From positions 1,426 through 65,425 of the forward strand of contig JAFDZO010000017.1 of NCBI GenBank assembly GCA_018266845.1: DNA of 64,000 nucleotides, read 5' to 3'. This DNA is from Bacteroidota bacterium. Its GTDB lineage: Bacteria > Bacteroidota > Ignavibacteria > Tepidaquicellales > Tepidaquicellaceae. Below the pieces are notes generated by a model. The model was not told the DNA's origin. It ran no database searches and was given only the letters and a program-made list of their open reading frames with translations. The position numbers and the translations under genes are program-made. Below, piece by piece: positions 18,481 to 26,992 of the stretch. Position 1 is the stretch's first letter, and each line of letters starts with the position of its first letter.

Positions 18481-20604
18481 TTATTTTTTTGATGGTGTAA
18501 GCGGAACTTCTACTGTGAACTTTGTTCCTTTGCCCGGCTCTGATTCGCAAATAATAACTCCTCCTATTATATCGGTGAGTTTTTTTACGATTGATAAGCC
18601 AAGCCCTGTTGATGATTCGCCGGCAGTAGGCTGAGCGGATAGTTTTGCAAATTTTACAAATAGCTTTTCTTTGTCTTCTGGGGTTAAGCCGGGTCCCTCA
18701 TCTTTCACTTCAATAAATGTAGATGATTTATTTTCATTGTGATAAATATTCAGATAAACATTTGAACCGGGCATGGAAAACTTTATAGCATTAGAAAATA
18801 AATTGCTTACTATCTGCTTTAAAATATTGCCGTCGCTGAACAGATGCGAGGAAGAGCTTTCCTCAAAAACCACCTTAATTTCTTTGTGCTTCAGCTGGAA
18901 TTTATTCATTCCGATAAGTGAATTTATAATTGAGTTTAAATCCACCAGTTCATTTTTGACCTTATACCTGCCGGAATCCATTAAATCCGAATTCAGAATT
19001 TCATTTATCAAATCAAGCATTGCCATCGAGCTAATATTAATATTCGCAGCAAAATCAGAAACCTCTTCTTTTGAAAGCATTGCTGCATCTTCAACAAGAA
19101 GAGTTGAAAAGCCGAAAATTGAATTAAGCGGATTTTTTAAATCGTGCGAAACAAGATTGAGAAATTCGTTCTTCTCCTGATTCATTACCTCAAGTTTTTT
19201 ATTTGCTTCGGCTAAATCAATATTCTTTAGTTTATAAATTTCCGATTCTCTCTGAGCCTGCTCTACTTCAAAACGCGCCTGTATTACTCTGATTTTATTC
19301 TGTGAGTCTTCATCAAACACAATATCTCTTAATCCGACAAATTTTTTAAGGTTATCAAGAGCTTTTTTGTAATCGTTTTTCTTTTCGTAATAAGCGGAAA
19401 GTTTGGAATAAATAAACAGGAGGTCTTTTTTAAGCCCTGTATAAGTTCCTACGTCTATAGCTTTTTCAAAAAAATGAAGAGCCTCGTCTGCTCTATCAAG
19501 TTCAATTAAAATTTCTCCTATGGAACCGCATATTTCTATTACTCCGGGTTTGTGCCCTATTTCATTGCGAAGCTCATAACATTTCAAAGCATATTCAAGC
19601 GCCTGATTATATTTTTTTTCTACAAAAAGCAGATTCATTATTTCCTGATATGCAAACGCAATAACTTTTTTGTCTCCGAGTTTACTAGCTGTTTCGTAGC
19701 TTTCGTTGGCGTATTTAAAAGCTTCAGCATATCTATGAAGTATTCTGAGAATAAGCGCAATATTCACAAGGCACTCACCGATTCCCTTTTGATAACCGGA
19801 GGATTTATATGCTTCGAGCGCCTTATACAAAAAGTTCTCTGCTTTCAAAGGCTCGCCTAAACGTTCGTAAATAAGAGCAATATTCATATACAATATTCCG
19901 ATGCCTTTTTTCTCGTCAAACCTTTCTACTATGCTAAATGCTTCCTGATATGCTTCAAGCGCATTTAGATAGTCGCCCATAGCATTGTAAACAAGCCCGA
20001 GATTGTTCAGCGATTTTGCAATATCCAGCGGGTCGCCTTTCTCTCTTTTATACTTCAGGCTTTTGGAAATGTACTCGTATGCTTTTATATTCTCGCCAAG
20101 ATTCCAGTAAGTTAATCCGGTATTGCTTAAAAGCGTAGTAATGTTTTCAATATTTTTATCTTCTTCGGCAGCTTTTAATCCTTCCAAATTGTACTCAAGA
20201 GCTTTCTGAAACTCTCCCTTTAAAACATAAACGCTGCCATAAACAACCATCAGCTTTGCAAAAGCATCCTTATCATTTACTTCCTTAAAAATCTCTTTGG
20301 CATAAACCAGACTTAAAATTGCATTATCATATCTTGAAAACTCAATATCAAGCCAAGCAAGCAGATGCAGGCAGTTGCCCAACAGTTTTTTATCTTTTAT
20401 AGGAGAATATGATTTTTCGCTAAGAGCTTTATAAATATCTGCATCAAGGCTTAGTCCCAATGCCATACGGACTGCTTTCTCAATGTAGTGCATCGCAAGT
20501 TTAGAATCGCTTGACCTTACATCAAAAGCCATACGGTGCAGTTCTGCTATGCTCTCGTCAGATGCAGGATATGTGGAATCAATATTTAGGGGATATTTAT
20601 CCAA
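18481..20604 (-). CDS. TPR-repeat sensor histidine kinase (cytosolic)
   Basis: 707 aa. About ten tetratricopeptide repeats (residues 50-420, for example NNLGLVYNAMGDYLNALEAY) lead to a coiled coil (about 440-480). A HisKA domain follows with LVSHDLKNPLNS (phospho-His about 489). The HATPase domain shows the N box NLFSNAIKFS, G1 DEGPGLTPE and G2 GLGLSIVK, so the kinase looks intact. There is no membrane helix, so it should sense an internal or protein signal through the TPRs. No response regulator gene is present in the window. It lies between the two transketolase genes with gaps of 15-18 bases and is clearly part of the same transcript. Confidence 0.9.
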   Translation of the reverse strand: MDKYPLNIDSTYPASDESIAELHRMAFDVRSSDSKLAMHYIEKAVRMALGLSLDADIYKALSEKSYSPIKDKKLLGNCLHLLAWLDIEFSRYDNAILSLVYAKEIFKEVNDKDAFAKLMVVYGSVYVLKGEFQKALEYNLEGLKAAEEDKNIENITTLLSNTGLTYWNLGENIKAYEYISKSLKYKREKGDPLDIAKSLNNLGLVYNAMGDYLNALEAYQEAFSIVERFDEKKGIGILYMNIALIYERLGEPLKAENFLYKALEAYKSSGYQKGIGECLVNIALILRILHRYAEAFKYANESYETASKLGDKKVIAFAYQEIMNLLFVEKKYNQALEYALKCYELRNEIGHKPGVIEICGSIGEILIELDRADEALHFFEKAIDVGTYTGLKKDLLFIYSKLSAYYEKKNDYKKALDNLKKFVGLRDIVFDEDSQNKIRVIQARFEVEQAQRESEIYKLKNIDLAEANKKLEVMNQEKNEFLNLVSHDLKNPLNSIFGFSTLLVEDAAMLSKEEVSDFAANINISSMAMLDLINEILNSDLMDSGRYKVKNELVDLNSIINSLIGMNKFQLKHKEIKVVFEESSSSHLFSDGNILKQIVSNLFSNAIKFSMPGSNVYLNIYHNENKSSTFIEVKDEGPGLTPEDKEKLFVKFAKLSAQPTAGESSTGLGLSIVKKLTDIIGGVIICESEPGKGTKFTVEVPLTPSKK

Positions 20605-20619
20605 ATTTTTAATAAGATA

Positions 20620-21477
20620 TTATCTTGCTACAATTGTTTCAGAAGTAAGCTTTGCCTCTTCTTCGCCTTTTAATTCTTTCAGAAGCATTTCTATTTCTTC
20701 GTGCTTGAAATTTACAAACCATCTGTCTGCTCTTGCTTCGATACTCGGCAGCCCTTTGCCTCTTACCGTATCGGCAATTACAACATTAGGCTTTCCTTCG
20801 TTTAGCTTTACTGATTTGAATGTTTCATCTAATTTTTCAAAATCATGTCCGTCAACTCTATGCGTAAGCCATCCGAACGCCTCAAATTTTTTCTCTATCG
20901 GCTCTAGCGGAATTAAATCTTCCGTTCTTATATTTGCCTGAAAATGATTCCTGTCAACTATTGCAACTAAGTTATCGAGCTTTTTTGCTGCAGCAACAAG
21001 CGCGCCTTCCCATATTGTTCCCTCATCTAACTCTCCGTCCCCAAGAACGACAACGACTTTATTTTTTTGCCCGCGCAGCTTGCAATCCATTGCAATACCG
21101 ATAGAAACACTTAACAGATGCCCCAGCGAGCCGGAATGAAACTCAATGCCCGGAATGTTTCTGTTCGGATGCCAGTAAATAAAATCGTTCGGCTTTAAAT
21201 GATTTTTTAATCTCTCTTTTTCTATCCATCCTATTTCGGCAAATGTTCCATAAAGAGCAGGAACGTCATGTCCCTTCGACAAAAGAAAATAATCCCTGTT
21301 CGGGTCTTTCAAAGTATCCTTTGTAACATTTAAATATGAATCATACAGATACACAATCAAATCCGCGCATGAAAGCGATGCGCCGATGAAGCATCCTCCG
21401 TCAGTGGACATTCTTATTATATGCTCACGCACATTAAAAGCGCGCTGCTTTAATTCTTTTAATTTGTTTGAATCCAT
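20620..21477 (-). CDS. Transketolase, N-terminal (TPP-binding) subunit
   Basis: 285 aa. It is the thiamine-diphosphate-binding half of transketolase. LSKGHDVPALYGTFAEIGW (about 67-85) and the Mg/TPP motif GDGELDEGTIWEGA (about 145-158), which ends at VDRNHFQ, are visible. It pairs with the product of 17566-18462. The gene begins 12 bases after the cytidylyltransferase stop. Split transketolases are common in Bacteroidota and Archaea, but usually the two genes are adjacent; here a kinase gene separates them. Confidence 0.9.
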   Translation of the reverse strand: MDSNKLKELKQRAFNVREHIIRMSTDGGCFIGASLSCADLIVYLYDSYLNVTKDTLKDPNRDYFLLSKGHDVPALYGTFAEIGWIEKERLKNHLKPNDFIYWHPNRNIPGIEFHSGSLGHLLSVSIGIAMDCKLRGQKNKVVVVLGDGELDEGTIWEGALVAAAKKLDNLVAIVDRNHFQANIRTEDLIPLEPIEKKFEAFGWLTHRVDGHDFEKLDETFKSVKLNEGKPNVVIADTVRGKGLPSIEARADRWFVNFKHEEIEMLLKELKGEEEAKLTSETIVAR

Positions 21478-21488
21478 TAATTATAATT

Positions 21489-22304
21489 TTAAATAAGGCG
21501 CGTATCTTCGGGAGAAATTGTTTTCAAGTCATCGAGATGATTTCTGTACCAGTTAACCCCAAGATACTTTTCGTTTATTTTTTTTATTTCAGGTTTTTCT
21601 TCGAGCAGCTTCAGTATGTCATCAAGTCCGAATAAATTATTTTTTTCGTATAGCTCATCATAAACAGTTTTAATAAATTCGTAATCTTCTTTATAATCTA
21701 TTGTAAAGCGGTAAGTCATTGAATAATCCAAACCTGTTTCCCACTGGACATTTCCTATTCTAAACTCATCGGGGCGCTCCCAGATGTAAGGAGTTGTATG
21801 TTCAAGCTCCATATTCATCAAGGCATTTTCATAGGTAATTTTCAGAATATGCATAGGAATCACCTCCACATCATTTCCATCGGGATAAGTCGGCGGATGA
21901 AGATTGCTTACGTAGTCAAACTTATCCTTATTCTGAATATAAAAATTAATAACCTTGTCAATTATAGCAGGGTCAATTAAAGGGCAGTCGGAAGGAATTT
22001 TCACAACAACATCGGCTTTGTATTCTAATCCTGCAAGGTAATGACGCTCCAAAAGGTTTTCGAGGCTGCCTCTGAAACAGTTGTAACCGTAGTCTTCGCA
22101 AAGCTCTTCAACTGCATCATCATCTTCTTCAGTTGAGGTTGCAACAACAACAGTTGCTGCCGTTTTTGCTGCCAGAATTCTTTCCATCATTCTGACTAAG
22201 AGAGGTTCGCCGGATAGGGGAAGAAAAATTTTATTAGGCAGGCGCGATGAACTTGTTCTTGCCTGTACAACTATCACTATATTTATACTACCGTCGGAAT
22301 CCAA
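21489..22304 (-). CDS. SpsF-like acylneuraminate cytidylyltransferase family protein
   Basis: 271 aa. The N-terminal nucleotide-binding signature IVVQARTSSSRLPNK (about 11-25) and LLERHYLAGLEYKADVVVKIPSDCPLIDP (about 84-112) identify the SpsF/NeuA-like group. These enzymes activate nonulosonic acids or KDO-like sugars with CTP. It is the first gene of the seven-gene operon that ends with the NeuB-like gene. A CMP-activated sugar is therefore the likely pathway product, to be used by the nearby glycosyltransferase-like gene. Upstream is a MITE-like element (22394-22670), so any promoter lies in or right beside it. Confidence 0.88.
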   Translation of the reverse strand: MDSDGSINIVIVVQARTSSSRLPNKIFLPLSGEPLLVRMMERILAAKTAATVVVATSTEEDDDAVEELCEDYGYNCFRGSLENLLERHYLAGLEYKADVVVKIPSDCPLIDPAIIDKVINFYIQNKDKFDYVSNLHPPTYPDGNDVEVIPMHILKITYENALMNMELEHTTPYIWERPDEFRIGNVQWETGLDYSMTYRFTIDYKEDYEFIKTVYDELYEKNNLFGLDDILKLLEEKPEIKKINEKYLGVNWYRNHLDDLKTISPEDTRLI

Positions 22305-22714
22305 TTAATATTTATCTGAGTAAAAACCTAAAGGCGTAAAATTAATAATTTATTACTACATTAAAAATGTAAAGAGAAATATAAGTCTTTCCTGCTTATC
22401 ACACGACAAAAATTTTTCTTAAAAAATTGAATTTAACCGCAAAGATGCAAAGTTTTTGCAAAGCACGCAAAAAATTTAAAATATTTTTTCTAAATATCTC
22501 AAGCATAAAACTAACTGCGCTTTAATGTCTGTTTTGGCTGAACAATTTCGAGTTGAGAAATCATATTTTGAGTTCGTTTTTAAGGTCTTTGCGGGCTTTG
22601 CTGTCATATTTTGCGTTCTTTGCGGTTAAATACATATTTACAAGTTATAAAAATTTTTTGCCGTGTGGTGAGTCTTTCCTATCCCTTATTAAATAAGGTA
22701 AAATCAAAACATTG
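22305..22714. other. Intergenic, 410 bp, mostly one MITE-like element
   Basis: Apart from the MITE-like copy at 22394-22670 I see only short AT-rich flanks. The upstream region of the cytidylyltransferase gene is confined to about 90 bp. No open reading frame is credible. Confidence 0.7.
22394..22670 (+). mobile_element. MITE-like element, copy A
   Basis: The element has imperfect terminal inverted repeats of about 20 bp (TCACACGACAAAAATTTTT at the left; the right end reads inverted as CCACACGGCAAAAAATTTTT). Subterminal inverted repeats AACCGCAAAGATGCAAA and TTTGCGTTCTTTGCGGTT lie inside. It is flanked by a perfect 10-bp direct repeat AGTCTTTCCT at 22384-22393 and 22671-22680, consistent with a target duplication. 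Similar copies are at 23866-24145 (same orientation) and 54548-55021 (inverted, with an insertion). No coding capacity; a transposase would have to act in trans. Confidence 0.75.
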
Positions 22715-23728
22715 CTAAACAGTTTTTACCGTTCCAAGCGAATCCATATATTCAGGGCATATATCCGGGCTTTGGTGCACAATTCTCTTTCTGAAAATAT
22801 CGGCAATATTTCTGTGCGAATTTCCTCCGTTCTGCATAGGGGTCAGTCTTCGCAGCATATTAATATCAAAATAAGAGTAAACTTCCTTGCCCAATGCCAT
22901 ACCTACATAAACAACAGTTGAGTATCGGGTAACCAGCACATCGCAATTCGCAATCATCTCGTTAGTATTACCGGAAGAAAAGACTAATGCTCCCGGAGCA
23001 TATTTATTTATCTCCCGTGTTGCGCGTTCAACTTTTTCATTGGGGTGCAGCTTGAATATCATTGGCCTGCCGTTTGCAATTTTCACTGCGTCTAAAATTG
23101 TTTTCTTCCTGTTCTCAAAACTTATCGTTTCACGGGTATCGGATGTGCAGACTAAAACATAATTTTTGTGCGGGAAATTATTATTAAGATGCTCTTTGCA
23201 GTTATCAAAATTTGGAATTCCTGTAACAACAATCTTATCGGGATTACATCCTTTTCTGATAAAAAGGTCTTTGTATCCTTCGGAGGCAACGCAGAACAAA
23301 TCATAAGCATGTGAAAGCCCCGTCATTGAAGTAGCCGCTAAGTACCTTGGTAAACCTAAGTATTTTACAATGTAATAGTTCAGCTTTTCCGGGTCAGTCA
23401 TGCCCTCCTGAACTAATACAAGTTTTTTCTTTCTGATGTTTTTAGGTATAACGAGATCGCTGCAGGTAAATACATAGTCATATTCATGCTGCTGCCCTTT
23501 ATAATCAATTTTAAGATTTTTTTCGTTCAGAAATTTTTCTGTGGCTGCCCTGAATTTTCCTCCCATGACAGTGAACTCAAACATTCCTTTGCCGACAAAA
23601 AAACCCAGCAAGCCATCGGCATAATAAGGTGTGAAGTATTGGTCAAACTCGGTAAGCTGCTGCGAAATCTTGTACATCATGGTAGTCTGATTTAAAGAGC
23701 CGCAGATGAATAGAATTTTTTTCTTCAT
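22715..23728 (-). CDS. Glycosyltransferase-like protein (GT-B / epimerase-like fold)
   Basis: 337 aa. The N-terminal KKKILFICGSLNQTTMMYKI and the C-terminal half with IVVTGIPNFDN (about 170), MIFKLHPNEKVERA (about 218-231) and CDVLVTRYSTVVYVGMALGK (about 261-280) suggest a GT-B fold. The HP and TRYST motifs recall CDP-glycerol glycerophosphotransferases, capsule transferases and UDP-GlcNAc 2-epimerases. The sequence alone cannot separate a transferase from an epimerase. Its position after the nonulosonic-acid operon suggests it uses or supplies that sugar. It is bracketed by two same-orientation MITE-like copies. Confidence 0.65.
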   Translation of the reverse strand: MKKKILFICGSLNQTTMMYKISQQLTEFDQYFTPYYADGLLGFFVGKGMFEFTVMGGKFRAATEKFLNEKNLKIDYKGQQHEYDYVFTCSDLVIPKNIRKKKLVLVQEGMTDPEKLNYYIVKYLGLPRYLAATSMTGLSHAYDLFCVASEGYKDLFIRKGCNPDKIVVTGIPNFDNCKEHLNNNFPHKNYVLVCTSDTRETISFENRKKTILDAVKIANGRPMIFKLHPNEKVERATREINKYAPGALVFSSGNTNEMIANCDVLVTRYSTVVYVGMALGKEVYSYFDINMLRRLTPMQNGGNSHRNIADIFRKRIVHQSPDICPEYMDSLGTVKTV

Positions 23729-24399
23729 AAAAACTAATGAGGGTTACACAAAATACAAATTTTGTATTAAGTAAATATTAATTGCCAGAGTTTTAAAAAT
23801 AGATACGATTACAACTTAATAATAGTTTTCACAATTTTCAATTAATTACACGATAATAAAGGCGCGCTTTTCACATAACAAAAATTTTTCTTAAAAAATT
23901 GAATTTAACCGCAAAGATGCAAAATTTTTGGCAAAGCACGCAAAAAATATAAAATATTTTTCCTAAATATCTCAAACATAAAACTAATTGCGATTTAATG
24001 TCTGTTTGGGCTAAACAATTTCGAGTTTGAGAAATCATATTTTGAGTTCGTTTTTAAGGTCTTTGCGAACTTTGCCGTCATATTTTGCGTTCTTTGCGGT
24101 TAAATACATATTTACAAGTTATAAAAAATTTTTGTCGTGTAGCGAGAGGCACGCTAAAAATGTAAACAAATGCTAAATAGAATTGTTCCTTTTGGGGCAG
24201 GGTATAAAAATTTACCTTTAATATTGCAGCAAAATTTAAGTAAGTTTATATAAATCAATCATCATATAGCTTATCTATACATAATTCAAAAAAGAATTAT
24301 AATCTCAATTTTTACCTCACAAAGCTAAAAACCATACACAAAACTTCTACATTTTAGTTTTATTCTTTGTCTTATTTTTTTAACCCAAATAAAATTAAA
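23729..24399. other. Intergenic region, 671 bp, between divergent genes
   Basis: Holds MITE-like copy B (23866-24145) and about 250 bp of AT-rich sequence upstream of the T9SS cargo gene. Promoters for both flanking genes must lie here. I could not identify one with confidence. Confidence 0.6.
23866..24145 (+). mobile_element. MITE-like element, copy B
   Basis: About 280 bp, closely similar along its length to copy A and in the same orientation, with the same TIR-like ends (TCACATAACAAAAATTTTT; right end AAATTTTTGTCGTGTAGC). The flanks carry an imperfect direct repeat AGGCGCGCT (23860-23868) and AGGCACGCT (24147-24155), with the left one overlapping the proposed end, so the exact boundary is uncertain by a few bases. 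Together with copy A it brackets the glycosyltransferase-like gene. Confidence 0.7.
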
Positions 24400-25725
24400 A
24401 TGAAATCAATTAGAATTATCACTGTACTATTCCTGTTTGCAAGTCAGTGCTTTCCGCAAACAGGATGGTATCAGGTAAGTTCGGGAACGAACAATCTTTT
24501 AAAAAGCGTCTGCTTTGCAAATGCAAATACAGGGTTTGCCGTAGGCGATGGAGTTGTTATAAAATCAACAAATGCCGGAGAATCTTGGAGTTCTATCCCC
24601 TTCCCTAATTTGGCTATGATGATGCGAAATATTTATTTTAAAAACCAGCTTACGGGATACATTTTAGGCAATCATTATGTAATCCCAAACACAAATGATT
24701 CGTTCTATACAACAATTTTCAAAACCACAGACGGCGGAAGCAGCTGGTTTATAGATATTCCAAGAATGACAAATGTTATGATGAGAGAAATGGAATTTCT
24801 TGATGATAATACGGGGTATATGACTGGTACTTTATACGTTTATGGCGGACCAAATAAAGTTTTTAAAACAATCAATGGCGGGGCTAACTGGGTACAAGTC
24901 CCTTTTATTGAAACAGAAGCAGCGCTTACACAAAAATTTATTAATTCAGAAACCGGTTTCGTCAGTTCTTTGAACAAAATTTACAAAACAACAAATTCAG
25001 GGACTAACTGGAACATTGTATATACTAACAACCCTTCTGACTTTAACTGTGTACATTCAATTTCTTTTATCAATTCGAATACGGGATTTGCCTGCGGGGG
25101 AATGTCAACTATTACGCTTTCGCCTTACCGTTTTATAATTAAAACAACCGATGGTGGAAACAACTGGCAATACGTAATGAATGATTCATCCAACTCTATG
25201 TTAGGCAGTATAACCGCAGTTAATGAAAATAATATTTTTGCATGCGGTTCAGTTTGCTTTGACGGTCCAATCACTGGAAGTGGAAAAATACTCAAAAGCA
25301 CAAATGCAGGTGTAACGTGGATTGAAGAAACTCTTCCGCTCGATAAAGCGCTTAGCAAAGTAATTACAAAAAATAATTTAGGGTTTGCTGTAGGAGCAGA
25401 CGGCTTAATTTACAAAAATGGAGACGCTGTTTCAGTAACACAAACCGGCAGCAGCATTCCTTCTTCTATAAAACTTCATCAGAATTACCCGAATCCGTTT
25501 AATCCTTCTACAACTATAAACTTCGATATTCCGAAGCAAAGCTTTGTATCTTTGAAAGTATTTGATATGACTGGAAAGGAAGTGCAGAATTTATTTGAAG
25601 GTGTAAAACAAGCAGGAAGCTACCAGGTGAAATTTGACGGAGTAAATTTAAACAGCGGAGTTTATTTCTATAAGCTTATGACTGACGGCGCATCAATAAC
25701 TAAATCAATGGTGCTGGTAAAGTAA
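24400..25725 (+). CDS. Secreted YCF48/BNR-repeat protein with T9SS C-terminal sorting domain
   Basis: About 441 aa from the ATG at 24400, which gives a clean signal peptide (MKSIRIITVLFLFASQCFPQ); the in-frame TTG at 24367 would place 11 residues before it. The body has six or so repeats with NTGFAVG and FKTTDGGSSW/INGGANW motifs, typical of photosystem assembly YCF48-like or BNR beta-propeller blades. The last 80 residues contain LHQNYPNPFNPSTTINF, LKVFDMTGKEV and SGVYFYKL, the Por secretion (type A) sorting domain. The protein is therefore probably exported by the type IX system to the surface. Ligand unknown. Confidence 0.92.
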   Translation: MKSIRIITVLFLFASQCFPQTGWYQVSSGTNNLLKSVCFANANTGFAVGDGVVIKSTNAGESWSSIPFPNLAMMMRNIYFKNQLTGYILGNHYVIPNTNDSFYTTIFKTTDGGSSWFIDIPRMTNVMMREMEFLDDNTGYMTGTLYVYGGPNKVFKTINGGANWVQVPFIETEAALTQKFINSETGFVSSLNKIYKTTNSGTNWNIVYTNNPSDFNCVHSISFINSNTGFACGGMSTITLSPYRFIIKTTDGGNNWQYVMNDSSNSMLGSITAVNENNIFACGSVCFDGPITGSGKILKSTNAGVTWIEETLPLDKALSKVITKNNLGFAVGADGLIYKNGDAVSVTQTGSSIPSSIKLHQNYPNPFNPSTTINFDIPKQSFVSLKVFDMTGKEVQNLFEGVKQAGSYQVKFDGVNLNSGVYFYKLMTDGASITKSMVLVK

Positions 25726-25931
25726 AGTATTGTAACCCTCCTTTGCTTAAGCATATGCCTCAGGGCATAGTTCAACGCCAGGGGACTATGCCCTCCTCTT
25801 TAATATAAAAACCCGTCAAGGTAATAATAAAAAATCGCACCACTAATAGGAGAAATAAAAAAGTTATATTTGAAAATTCCTTTCTGCTCATTATTTTTAT
25901 GAACGTTCTTTATTATATAAATATGCAATCT

Positions 25932-26749
25932 TGTAGATACGCAATACATTGCGTCTCGAAAATAATTGATACATCACGTTCGTAGAGACGCAATACTTTG
26001 CGTCTCGAAAAAATTGATGCACCGCGTTCGTTGAGATGCAATACTTTGCATCTCGAAAATAATTGATACACCGCGTTCGTTGAGATGCAATACGTCGCAT
26101 CTCGAAAATAATTGATAAACCGTGTTCGTAGAGACGCAATACGTTGTGTCTCGAAAAAATTGACGCACTGTGTCCGTAGAGACGCAATACTTTGCGTCTC
26201 GAAAAAATTGATGCATCGCGTCCGTAGATACGCAATACATTGCGCCTCGAAAATAATTGATACATCGTGTCCGTAGAAACGCAATACATTGCGTTTCGAA
26301 AAAATTGATGCATCGCGTTCGTTGAGATGCAATACGTCGCATCTCGAAAATAATTGATACACCGCGTTCATAGAGACGCAATACTTTGCATCTCGAAAAT
26401 AATTGATACATCACGTTCGTAGAGACGCAATACTTTGCGTCTCGAAAAAATTGATGCACCGCGTTCGTAGAAACGCAATACTTTGCATCTCGAAAATAAT
26501 TGATACACCACGTTCGTAGAGATGCAATACGTTGTGCCTCGAAAAAATTGACGCACTGTGTCCGTAGAGACGCAATACATTGCGTCTCGAAAATAATTGA
26601 TACATCGCGTTCGTAGAGACGCAATACTTTGCGCCTCGAAAAAATTGATACACCGCGTTCGTAGAGACGCAATACATTACGTCTCGAAAAAATTAATACA
26701 CCGCGTTCGTAGAGACGCAATACATTGCATCTCCAAGAAAATTCTAAAC
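25932..26749. repeat. Tandem hairpin array, 17 units of 48-49 bp
   Basis: Each unit has the form CGTAGAGACGCAATACTTTGC followed by GTCTCGAAAAAATTGATGCACCGCGTT. Units of 48 bp (with GAAAAAATTG) mix with units of 49 bp (GAAAATAATTG). Every unit contains a 22-nt hairpin, GAGACGCAA-TACT-TTGCGTCTC. Units 3 and 8 have coordinated changes in both arms (GAGATGCAA with TTGCATCTC; GAAACGCAA with TTGCGTTTC), and units 2, 6, 11 and 14 are also perfect. Several other units carry one or more unpaired changes. The spacer between hairpins is conserved, so it is not a CRISPR array. The same hairpin module occurs alone elsewhere in the window. Confidence 0.9.
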
Positions 26750-26820
26750 TAAAAAAATGTATCTTCATTTGACCTTATTGTTCGCTCCGCAGCAACCTTA
26801 ATAAATCAATAACTTAACCG

Positions 26821-26846
26821 AAAACTTACGAGGGAGCGTAAGTTTT
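26821..26846 (+). terminator. Perfect 10-bp hairpin, possible terminator
   Basis: AAAACTTACG and CGTAAGTTTT enclose a 6-nt loop. It lies after the array and upstream of dnaG, with a T-run (TTTTTT) about 8 bases downstream. It could stop readthrough from the T9SS gene. Confidence 0.5.
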
Positions 26847-26992
26847 GCTATATGTTTTTTCTGCATTTATCCTCTCAAAAAAACGACCGAAATCTATGAA
26901 ATGTACCTTAGAAAATTGATTTTAAAAGGTGGTAACTTTCAAGTCTTAATTTATACATTAGAAAAAATTTCTAATAAATGTTAAATTAAGCT

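Larger units (their letters stand above)
25726..26992. other. Intergenic region, 1.27 kb, repeat-filled
   Basis: Contains a small palindrome near 25763-25792 (GGCATAGT/ACTATGCC arms), the 17-unit hairpin array (25932-26749) and the hairpin at 26821-26846. The remaining 145 bp before dnaG is AT-rich and probably contains its promoter. Reading frames on the minus strand across the array are products of the repeat and are not counted as genes. Confidence 0.75.

Noticed and set aside
25932-26749. Possible CRISPR array
   Set aside because: The 22-nt palindrome is regularly spaced, but the intervening sequences are conserved too, so there are no unique spacers, and no cas genes are near.
25897-26768. 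Several overlapping minus-strand reading frames (88-264 codons) with repeated Phe-Ser-Arg-Arg-Asn-type units
   Set aside because: They are translations of the 48/49-bp hairpin array in several frames; the 49-bp units shift the frame, and no start or family signature is visible.
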